Origin: Buddleja alternifolia
Taxonomy: Eukaryota; Streptophyta; Magnoliopsida; Lamiales; Scrophulariaceae
Length of the DNA: 64,000 nucleotides
NCBI GenBank assembly: GCA_019426215.1
Contig: CM033405.1
Span: forward strand, 28,984,199-29,048,198
Direction of reading: 5' to 3'
Shown here: in pieces, positions 55,626-64,000 of the stretch
Layout of the letters: every line of letters starts with the position of its first letter
Position numbering within the stretch: the first letter of the stretch is position 1
The notes under the pieces: generated by a model
What the model was told of the DNA's origin: nothing
Database searches by the model: none
What the model saw: only the letters and a program-made list of their open reading frames with translations
Position numbers and translations under genes: made by a program

Positions 55626-56420
55626 CTATTCTTCCTTGACCAGGACGGCACTGACGACCTTCTCCGCTACTGATATATACAATATCAATGGTTCACCTAG
55701 CACAGGCTTGGTCAGTAATGGCACCTGGCTTAGATACTCCTTTAGCTCCTTGAAGGCGAGTTTGCAATCTTCCATCCAGCTAAACTCGTCTATTTTTCTT
55801 AGCACCTTAAAGAATGGCAGACTCTTTTCTGCTGACTTTGAGATAAAACGACTTAGAGCCGTGACTCTTCCATTCAATTGTTGCACTTCATTGACATTCC
55901 ATAGCTCCTTCATGTCTTGAATGGCCTTTATCTTTTTGGGATTAACTTCTATCCCTCTCTCGGTGACCATGTAACTGAGAAATTTTCCTCCTTTAACTCC
56001 AAACGCACACTTGGCTGGATGCAACTTCATTCTATATTTCCTTAAGGTCCCGAATGACTGCTGTAGATCTTCAGCATGGCTGCACGTGACACGGCTTTTT
56101 ACTACCATGTCATCTACGTATACCTCTGTATTCTTCCCTAGCTGGTTGTGGAACATCGTGTCGACTAGCCACTGGCACGTGGCTCCTGCATTCTTGAGTC
56201 CGAATGGCATTACTACATAGCAATATGTGCCAAATGAAGTAAAGGAGCTGACTTTTCTATGATTTTCTTCATCTAGTGGAATCTGGTGATATCTACTATG
56301 TGCATCCATCGTGCTGAGCAGTTCAAAACCAGCTGTTGAATCGACCAAGTGGTCTATTCTGGGTAAGGGGTAATGATCCTTAAGGAAGGCCAAGTTCAGG
56401 TCTCTGAAGTTGATGCACAT
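55626..56420 (-). pseudogene. reverse transcriptase of element G
   Basis: A 264-residue open frame: MCINFRDLNLAFLKDHYPLP, LSTMDAHSRYHQIPLDEEN, VVMPFGLKNAGATCQWLVDT, the intact catalytic motif VYVDDMVVKSR, thumb MKLHPAKCAFGVKGGKFL, and the connection VTALSRFISKSAEKSLPFFK. A TAG at 55623-55625 separates it from the RNase H frame. The upstream fingers (about 56420-56700) have two stops. The uninterrupted palm and thumb make this the least damaged RT here. Confidence 0.92.
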
Positions 56421-56746
56421 CCTCCATTTATTGCCTCATTTTGGTACTAGGACCGCGTTGGAAACCCATTCAGGGAATTATATCTTCGCGCTATGTCCTG
56501 CTTTCAGCAGTTTTTCCAGCTCGACTTTGATGATTGCGTCTTTTTTAGGCCCAAAATGCCGCTTCTTTTGGATTACCGGCTGGGCATCCGGATAAACATT
56601 GAGATGGTGCTGTATTATAGCAGGGTCTATTCTGACCAAGAAAAAATGTCAGCGTGCTCTTGTAAGACCTTTATTAGTTTTTCCTTCAATTCTCCTTCTA
56701 GGTGAGATCCAATTCTCACTGTCTTCTTGGCATCTCCTGGAACTAC

Positions 56747-57817
56747 TTACACACTCATGAGTTCACCTACAAGCTCTAAATATGTCTCCATCTTCTTCTC
56801 CTGACCTCCTATCTTGGAATCTACTTTTCGCTTCTTGTCCTCCTGGCTTCCTGTCTCTTTTCCCAAGGATGTCACGTAACACTTTTTAGACATACCTTGG
56901 TCTCCTGATACCTCTCTTACCCCTTCTAGCGTGGGGAACTTGATTCTCATGTGGGGTATAGAGATTACTGCCTCGAAAGATACCAAAGTTGGCCTTTCGA
57001 TTATCATATTGTAAGCTAAAGGTGTATCGACTATCAGAAATTTTATCAACCGGGTCTTCCAGTTAGGCTCCTCTCCCATAGACATAGGCAAAGTAATTTG
57101 TTCGACGGGCTGGACCGCTTCTCCAGCAAATCCATATAGGGGAGTATTAGTATTTTCTAGCTTGACGTCTCTTAAGTCCATTTGCTTGTACACTTGGTAA
57201 AATAATGTATCCACCAAGCTGCCACTGTCTATGAAGATGCGCTGCAATTGGTAGCTGGGGATGGTAGCAGAAATGACTAGAGCATCATGATGAGGGGTTA
57301 GCACAGTTTTTGCATCAGCTGGTCCGAAACATACTTCTCCTTGAGGGCGGCTCTGGCTCACATTCAGGAAAAATGCAGGCACTTGCTCAGCCGTTCTAGC
57401 TTGTTTAAGCAAAAATCTCTTCGAAATTTTGGGAGGCATTCCCCCTGATATCATATGTATGATTCCCTTCTTGGGGTTGTTAGCTGTTACCCCCGTTGGT
57501 GCGACCTGGATGTTAGCTTGAGAGTCAAGTCCACCGCTTAGTTGTTGAGAGAAATATCCTCTCCCTACTAGTCCAGTTCGTTCTGCAGGTCCACCACTTT
57601 CTGTTCCGCGACCTGGGTTAGCTCTCCCCCTATTCCAAGAGTTCCCTCTTCCTCGTGATGAAGTTCCTCCTGAATAGTTTCCCACACTATTATGTATCAT
57701 GGGTCCCTTCATTTGGCCCGTTCTGATGAGGGGTTCAATCTCTTCCGTAAAAACTTTGCAGCTATCTGTATGATGCCCGTACTCTTTGTGAAAACAGCAG
57801 TATGGCCGATTGGCCAT
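56747..57817 (-). pseudogene. gag C-terminus and aspartic protease of G
   Basis: A 356-residue frame. The N-terminal zinc-knuckle-like motif CCFHKEYGHHTDSC (Cys/His spacing typical of Tat Gag) lies at residues 7-20. A Gly/Arg-rich stretch follows (TSSRGRGNSWNRGRANPGRG). The protease begins near residue 170 with active site RIFIDSGSLVDTLFYQVY, then LYGFAGEAVQPVEQITLPMS and the YNMIIERPTLVSFEAV block. The catalytic DSG is intact. The frame ends before RT, with the linker broken at about 56700. Confidence 0.88.
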
Positions 57818-58007
57818 CTGACACTAGTGTCGTAGTTTTGTTGTCTACCTCCATTATGTGTTGGTGAGGTTCTCTGGGTACTGGTCTATACAGAGGCAGA
57901 TCTTGCATCCTTCCTGGTATAGGTGCTAGTGTGTTCCACCTTCCTCTATTATCTCGGCGTTGTTTGCTCCTAATCTCTTCCTCTTTCTTATCTTTTCTTT
58001 ATTCAGA

Positions 58008-59477
58008 TTACCTCATTAGCTGAACATCTTCCATATTAACGTACTTTTCCGCCCTGCTCAACAGGTCATCAAAATTGCTTGCTGGTTTCTTAATAGGTGA
58101 TTTGAACAGGTCGCCCTCTCGTAACCCATGTGTAAACGCACTGGATTTCAACTCGGCTGTAGCAGCAGGAACTTCCAATGTGACAGCATTGAAGCGCCTT
58201 ACGTAGGAGCACAATGTCTCGTCCCTTTTTTGCTTGATGTTGAACAGCGTTAGCAGAGTCTTCTCTTGTGTTTTGCTCTAGCAAATTGGTGAATGAACTT
58301 GTTGTTGAATTCTTGGAAGGATCCTATAAACCCTTCTGCTAGCTGGTTGAACCACAGCTGGGTTGACTTGGTCAGCGTGGTCAGGAAGACTCTACATTTG
58401 ATTGCGTCCATGTACCTGTGCAGCAATGCATAAATTCTAAAAGTGTATAAATGATCTTCTAGATCAGAAGTACCATCATAGGGTGTGATGGAGTGGATCC
58501 GAAAATCTCTAGGCAAATCTTCCCTCATTATGGTTCCAGTGAAAGGAACTCCACGGTCTTCCTGCAGTTTTGCTCCTGCTATCCTTCGCTCTATCTCTTC
58601 CATTTTCTTAGTCAAAGCTTCCAATTTATCTTGGTTATTCTTCAGCTTGTCCAGCTTTTCTGGCACGTCCACCAGAGAACGAGCTAACTCGTAATTGCTA
58701 GCCTTGTCCTCTAGATCATTTCTCTTTTCTTTCCAGTCGCCGGGCTGATACTTGCAGGGGTCACTTGCGGCGTCAGCTTTCCCTGATAATTGTTTCTTCC
58801 TTTGAGCAACACGAATGTTGCCCCTCTGGAATCTTGTCCTGCTGAACCTTGGGTGGTGGGATCTACCCTTCTTGGTTGTCATCTTCTAGCCATTCAGTAC
58901 GCCGTGTTTGGCGTCCTTCCAAAGCAGGATATTTCCTGCGAGGCTCTCTCCTCTTCTTCTTCTTCGGGCTGAGTTAGAAACTCAACCTTACTGATCTTCT
59001 TACCATAAACCACTTCAAGAGTGATTTCAATATTATCCGCACCACCTTCTTTTGGTGCCACCGGAGTTTTCTCGAGTACCTGTGACATTAAATTTCTTTC
59101 ATACTTTCGGGATCCTTGTGGATCTGAATTCTTCATGGACTTTTCAATAGCTGCGTCCACGATTTCTTGTAGTTGCTCAGCCGTTAAATGGTAAGAAGGA
59201 TTTGGTGACGGCTAATCAGCTCTCTGGTCAGCTAGTCCTTCCGGCTGCAAAAAAGTCTCTTTTTCTCCGGCTGGATCCTCAGCCACCTTGCCCATCGGTA
59301 ACCCTGGATTTCATCAATCAATCGCCTAACTAGGATAGAAGGCGTCTCAGGTGCGTGATTATCCTTGCCCGAATAGAGTAGCATCTTTTTCTTTTCTTCA
59401 TTCCTCATGGCCTCTTGCATTTCGGCCATATTTTCTCCTGCCATCAAGATTCGAAAACAAATTCTCAAAGAAAACAA
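58008..59477 (-). pseudogene. gag of element G
   Basis: Frames 59232-59477 (N-terminal, from the first ATGs after the primer site), 58894-59160, 58250-58882 and 58008-58214. The 58250-58882 frame contains a predicted coiled coil (KLDKLKNNQDKLEALTKKME) and the Retrotrans_gag core (CRVFLTTLTKSTQLWFNQLA, FNNKFIHQFARAKHKRR). Stops and frameshifts separate the pieces. Gag forms the particle around element RNA. Confidence 0.85.
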
Positions 59478-59510
59478 ATAAAATTTACCTCACGCCTTGA
59501 AGCTCAATTT

Positions 59511-59526
59511 CCCACAGACGGCGCCA
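59511..59526 (-). other. primer-binding site of G
   Basis: tggcgccgtctgtggg on the minus strand, next to the 5' LTR (59529), identical to the site in A. Confidence 0.85.
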
Positions 59527-59528
59527 TT

Positions 59529-60069
59529 TGATGCGTGTCTGATTCACACCAACATTATTTATATTATTTTATATAGAATAATTGAGTACAATATATGAGA
59601 CAATATATATTTATTTATATTTTGACAGAATAACAATGTAAAAGCATACAAATCTTGTTTTATTCATCTTCCATGGGAGTATTTATACAAATCTTACAGG
59701 CTTTAGATTAATCATGGCAGCTGGAATGAAGCTTGCTACTTTCCTTATCCAACTATGGTAAAATGGCTAATCAGGACAGCTGAAAAATAGGAAGCGCGTC
59801 TTGCAGCGGATCCATCAAGGATTAGCCCAGATTGCCTTGATTGAAAGAGGCCCAGTATGGTAAGAGCTTGATTTTTGGGCCATATCTTTTTTTTAATTGA
59901 TCTTGATTTATCCTTGTCTCTTTGGTCAAAGTCTTTCCATACTTTAGCCCAAATCCAGCAAAGCAAGTCAACCCCTGGGCCCGAGCCCATGTAGGAAAAT
60001 TACCCTTTCTTTACTAGCAATTGGGCTTCTTTTAGCTTGGCCCAATTTAGGTAAATTTCACCCACATCA
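59529..60069 (-). repeat. 5' LTR of element G
   Basis: 541 bp. Minus-strand TATA-like tataaata at 59680-59687. It differs from the 3' LTR by scattered substitutions. Confidence 0.92.
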
Positions 60070-60074
60070 TACAC

Positions 60075-60172
60075 ATTTTATGATAGATGAGGGTGTTGGG
60101 TGCACTTTTCAATAGGTGAGGGGGCAAAGTGCACTTTACCCTATAGGTGAGGGGGGTGTCTGCATTTATCCC
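60075..60172. mobile_element. TIR element, right part (continuation of 44748-45456)
   Basis: acattttatgatagatgagg then cttttcaataggtgaggg and aaagtgcactttacc complete the inverted repeat of the left arm. Up to 30 further bp (ggtgaggggggtgtctgc then tttatccc) extend the right end beyond the left arm. Confidence 0.72.
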
Positions 60173-60544
60173 GAACTATTAATATTCTTATTACACTTCA
60201 CCTAACCAATACATTGAACAAACTTTTGTTTACCATTAACTTCAGGTTCATGCACATTAATTTGATAACAATAATAATAATTATTATTATAATTTTTTTT
60301 AATATGAGAATATTTATTTATTAATATAGGGTTATTTTAGTCTTAACAAAAAAGTTAAGAAATGTAAATAATCTCTTGACATTCACACTTTTATAATAGT
60401 TATTATTATTATTATTGTAGATAAATAGAATAATCTACATTGATCATAGGTTAAAATATAGCGATCTCCATATTTTGCACGGAAATTTTCCCCGATCCCT
60501 ACACTATAAAAACGTTTTCATTGATTGGGATTTTTGTTGTATAA
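60173..60544. other. AT-rich, no gene
   Basis: AT-rich DNA with (AAT)n-type runs near 60270-60295 and 60405-60416. No coding region recognised. Confidence 0.6.
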
Positions 60545-60549
60545 CTATG

Positions 60550-61074
60550 TGATGCGGGTAAAATTTGTCAGTAGTGTAAAATGCCACGTGTTGCCACGTG
60601 GGGAGGGAATCCAACCCAACTCACGACAAACTAAGTTGGGGGTCGAATTATTTATAGATTGCACTTGCTATTATATGAGCTGCTTATGCACCCAATGTGA
60701 TGAAATCAAGTCAGTTCGTAGTTCAATGGTGGAATTACTCTCAGAAATTGCCAGTAGATTTTTTCTGAGAGAGTAGATCATGAATGTCATCAGCTCCTTT
60801 GGGGGTATATATAGGACCAATGGTGGGCTATAGGTCGGGGCTTGACTATTGACCCATTTGCCTATTTATTAAACCCGTTACCTAGCCTTTTTATATTAAA
60901 AGAGCCTTTTTTTTTATAGCCTCTTGAACATAGCAGTCCATATTCGCAATGGGCAACCAGCCTTATGGGCTTGACTATCATATTAAACGTGGACTTTATC
61001 CACGGGTAGCACCCCGGCCTGAGCCGAGGGTCGATTAATTACCATAATGCCCCTGACATTTTTTGTGCACATCA
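60550..61074 (-). repeat. 3' LTR of a Tat-type element F (rest off-window)
   Basis: The minus strand starts tgatgtgcac and the unit resembles the LTR of element A throughout (agatcaagtcagttcgtagt-like, ttttttctgagagagta, tatatataggacc). 525 bp. The left flank ctatg (60545-60549) would be the target duplication; the partner is not visible. The two families are related but diverged. Confidence 0.85.
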
Positions 61075-61863
61075 TAATGCCCCCTACTCCCGAATGTACC
61101 GTATAGGACACCCGAGAGTAGAAATATGTATAGGTGTATGGCAAACTTCTTTGCCTTGGGGGGGGTCTAATGAGTCACCCCTTTGAAGAGGGATATCTTA
61201 AGTGTTATCTCGAGGCAATGTAGGTGTCGACTTGTGGCAACACCCATAGCTACCTTGAGGTCTGATGCCTCGGGGTCGGATACTTTGCAATTCCAAAGTG
61301 AGCGAGGTATTTAGGTATACGTTTCATGTCTTAGGAGGGAGCTCTTAAGTTATGAACCTCTACCCCACTTGACTAATAACCTCAGAGGGGTTATTAAGTT
61401 AGCCGACGGGGCACTTTAGAAGAATTTTAGTTGGTGGGATGTGCTTCAAGCATACCTTTGTTCATGAGACGTGCCTCATAAAGAGGGGGGGTGCATGCCT
61501 GGCTTAAGGGGAGGCTTGCGCCTCACAAATTTTGAGGCCTCTATCCGGGGTTTCAACATCCCGGAGGGGACCTATAATTTTTTACCTTACTCTGGGGATT
61601 TGCACTCCGGAGGGGACTTGAAATTTATTAGATAGGCCTTTGCCCTGGGATAAGGGGATATATCTCTTGCCTCGCGGTGAGGGGGTAAAGTCCTTGGCCT
61701 CTGGGCATGGTGGTTGTTCTCCCCTTATTGTGGTGTTAGATTTATTTCCTATGGCCTTTCGCACTTGTTCAATGTTATCTTATGTAACACTCATGAAGTA
61801 GGTAGGGCCACATGTCAAATTTCTCTTTTACCTTAGGTAGGAGAGTCCCCCCTTAAAGAGGGG
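61075..61863 (-). other. polypurine tract and 3' spacer of element F
   Basis: On the minus strand a purine-rich tract (gggagtagggggcatta, 61075-61091) adjoins the LTR, matching the arrangement in A. The rest is spacer-like sequence with several short repeats (cggaggggac at about 61563 and 61607) and no coding domain. It is cut at 61864 by the LTR of element I. Confidence 0.65.
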
Positions 61864-63493
61864 TGACACGCTAATACCTAACGTGCTTGAATAGCAAGTG
61901 TACTAGTCGTGGTAGTAATAAAAGTGGACAAAATAAGTCCGGGTTGTCGAACAACGGAGACTTGGATTTTAGCTTTAGATTTTCAATAAAAGAAAAGACA
62001 AATAAAGTAAATTGCAAGAATTGATTGAATAAACGAAGGACAAAAGAGGAAACGAGCTATAGACTGAAACTCACGTATGATAAAATGACTAAGGCACATG
62101 CTACAACCAAATCTACTCGTCAATATATATGAGTTACTCCTCGAATTATTAGACTCCTATTGCTTTGGTGAAAATTCCTTAATTAACTATTACCCAATGT
62201 CTCGGCTCATAATAATCCTATGATTAATTGACGGTTCTCTAAATATGTCTATCCGAGAATCTAACCAATAACCACGCATTTACGCTTTAGAATTTTCCCG
62301 GATAAATTTGGCTAACCGCACCCGGGAATCTCTACCTATTTCTAGGGGCAATTCCTCATTTGTTTCGGATGATGTGTTAATTCCCTTGAACCCTAACCTA
62401 TCTTCTCTCGAATGACTAGATTAGGCAAGATAGCAAGCATATGATGATCAAGCATATGATTAGAATAAAGCATAAAATTAACACACAAAGCAAGAGGAGA
62501 ATTAATAGGAAAAATCACTTCATATATATTGACTCATAAATTTGGCCTTCACATGGCCTTAGTTCTACAAAATTAGCTCATCATCAATAGCTCAAGAAGA
62601 TCTAGAACAATCATATACATAATTATGAACATAAACATGTAATGAAAGTAAATCAAACTCCGTAAGACTTGGTTGATGATGAATCCTAGCTTGGAACTTC
62701 AATCTCTAGCTTAATCCCCCTTCTTCTCCTTCAAGAATTGATGAAATCGTGGCTCAAAATCCCAGAAAAGTCCTTCAATCCCCAGATTTTCGAACCCCTT
62801 CTAATTGCTAAAATCTGGGTTTTATAGTTTTCAAAAAAACTGTTGCACCAGCGCCCAAGCGTGAGCAAATCGGCGCCTAGGCGCGGTCCAGGTAACGTAA
62901 TTGACTTGGGGAAGAAGTTGAGGGGTGCCCAGGCATGCATAAAGGCGCCCAGGCATGGTTGGGGTGGCGCCTAGGCGCCGTATGAGCGGCGCTCGGGCGC
63001 CACAGTGGAACTCAACCGTTTTCTTACTTTTCAGCGCAGCAATATTGTTTTATTCATAACGTTTTCCACGAACCTCCAATTTGAGTGATTCAAGTCGTCC
63101 CATAAAGAAAAGACATAGAACTACAACTTTTTAGAAGGAAATGTTCTCAAATTCGGTCTTAAAACATATAGAAATGGTGCTCAAACGTGGAAGATGTGGC
63201 AGATATCGCGCCCAGGCATGGTAAAATAGCGCCTAGGCGTGATTATGCGTAACTTCAGCCTATTTCTTGCTTGTTCGGGCGCCCAGGCGTGATTATGGCT
63301 GCGCTTGGGCGTGGAGGTGCGAACATGAATTGTTTTATATGTCATTTTTCTGCCCTTTCTTCGTTTGCATCCATTTACAACCTGAAATCACTTCACACGT
63401 AGATTAAACGCAAATGTGGCAAGAATCAAGCGATAAATAAACCTAAAACATAAACACAACGGGCTTGAAAACACGTAAAAATGACTCTTATCA
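61864..63493 (-). repeat. LTR of a gypsy-like element I, minus orientation
   Basis: On the plus strand the unit starts tgacacgctaatacc and ends atgactcttatca (1630 bp). On the minus strand it therefore starts tgataagagtcat, directly after the purine tract gtttggggggt (63494-63504), so this is the 3' LTR. A cluster of variants of gcgcccaggcgtg lies at about 62850-63320. No coding frame supported. The partner LTR and most of the internal region lie beyond the window. Confidence 0.7.
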
Positions 63494-64000
63494 ACCCCCC
63501 CAAACTTATCAATTGCTCGTCCTCGAGCAATAAGAGCTATAGGATAGGAAAACATCATCAAACACGGGAGAAACAAAAGAAAAACTACCTAACTCACTTT
63601 CGTAGAGTAAACGGTTGCACTTAGCGGGTGCAACAATCCTTTGAACCCTTGAGTTATCTCAAAGGACGAGTCATAGTCTCGTGAGGGTTTGCATGCGATA
63701 TACCCACAAAATCTAAAGATTTTCAACCCCGATCAATCAACGCAAATCACTATGATTAATAATAAAGCAATGGCATGAATTCATCTTTTTAAGCTCAAAA
63801 TTACATATATATACACGTCACATACTTGCTCATGTTATGCCTTAACCTCGAAAAGACCATCCTAAGGGTTGGAAAATCTGGATAAAAAAGGCATTTTTCT
63901 GGGATTTTGAGCCAAAAATTCATCAATCTTGGAGGGAGAAGAAGGGGGATTAAGCTAGAGATTGAAGTTTCAAGCTAGGATTCATCATCAATCAAGCCTT
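62655..64000. repeat. inverted repeat reaching the right window edge
   Basis: The segment at about 62655-62800 (gcttaatcccccttcttctc; ggctcaaaatcccagaaaa) is repeated in reverse complement at about 63860-64000 (gagaagaagggggattaagc). Arms of at least 110 bp match with few differences and continue past the window end. The left arm belongs to the LTR of element I; the right arm lies beyond its polypurine tract. Confidence 0.85.
62850..63320. repeat. dispersed GCGCC-type motif cluster in the LTR of I
   Basis: At least nine variants of gcgcc(c/t)aggcgtg, for example gcgcctaggcgcg, gcgcccaggcatgg, gcgcctaggcgccg and gcgcttgggcgtg, are spaced irregularly over about 470 bp. Several are near-palindromic (ggcgcctaggcgcc). 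Confidence 0.8.

Larger units (their letters stand above)
45457..60069 (-). mobile_element. Ty3/gypsy Tat-type element G
   Basis: LTRs at 45457-46000 (3') and 59529-60069 (5') begin tgatgtgtgtcc or tgatgcgtgtct and end acccacgtca or acccacatca on the plus strand. Flanks tgcac (45452-45456) and tacac (60070-60074) are a duplication with one mismatch. The coding strand is minus: primer site 59511-59526, gag-protease, RT with two RNase H domains, integrase, 3' spacer, antisense gene (split by solo LTRs E and D), polypurine tract. Without the 3.3-kb insertion G is about 11.3 kb. It is the best preserved of the three Tat copies, but stops remain. Confidence 0.92.

Overview
The window is intergenic heterochromatin-like DNA of a flowering plant, most likely a eudicot. 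The evidence is AT-rich sequence, Ty1/copia and Ty3/gypsy elements of plant lineages, a tRNA-derived SINE, a LINE relic with a plant-type RNase H tail, and MULE- and hAT-like TIR elements. I found no intact host gene. Almost every coding signal is retrotransposon-derived and carries stops, frameshifts or deletions, so most protein features are entered as pseudogenes.

Layout. 1-9.4 kb: LINE relic (182-904), MULE-like TIR element (1389-2780), SINE inside a TA microsatellite (3391-3574), TIR element (3927-5869) split by a copia-type solo LTR (4239-5757), a 30-G run, and a duplicated repeat of unknown type (7968-8960). 9.45-13.4 kb: copia element H, with near-identical LTRs, a 5-bp TSD, a long array of perfect heat-shock-element half-sites in its LTRs, and most of RT/RNase H deleted. 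13.9-44.6 kb: a nest at least four levels deep. Gypsy/Tat element A (+) is interrupted by a solo LTR (16896-18505) and by gypsy/Tat element B (-, 18833-39952). The upstream LTR of B is split by copia element C (+, 29937-39930). The 3' LTR of C carries two TIR elements (37715-38605 and 38906-39685). 44.7-60.2 kb: a second nest. A TIR element is split by gypsy/Tat element G (-, 45457-60069), whose antisense gene is split by copia solo LTR E (-, 47984-51300), which is split by related solo LTR D (+, 48515-50181). 60.5-64 kb: the 3' LTR of a fourth Tat-like element F (-), then the LTR of another gypsy-like element I (-), both running off the window, plus an inverted repeat reaching the right edge.

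How the parts fit. A, B and G share one plan: LTR, a tggcgccgtctgtggg-type primer site (one base altered in B), gag (lost in A), protease, RT with a degenerate RNase H, a second (archaeal-like) RNase H, integrase, a long 3' spacer, an antisense gene of the PF04195 'putative gypsy type transposon' type, polypurine tract, LTR. In all three copies the antisense gene shows intron-like splice sites. The 3' spacer of B holds about 22 copies of a 30-bp tandem repeat, a possible satellite seed. Target-site duplications close around most of the nested insertions, so their order can be read directly.

Limits: family names rest on motif reading only; no similarity search or alignment program was run, and the tRNA behind the gypsy primer site was not identified.
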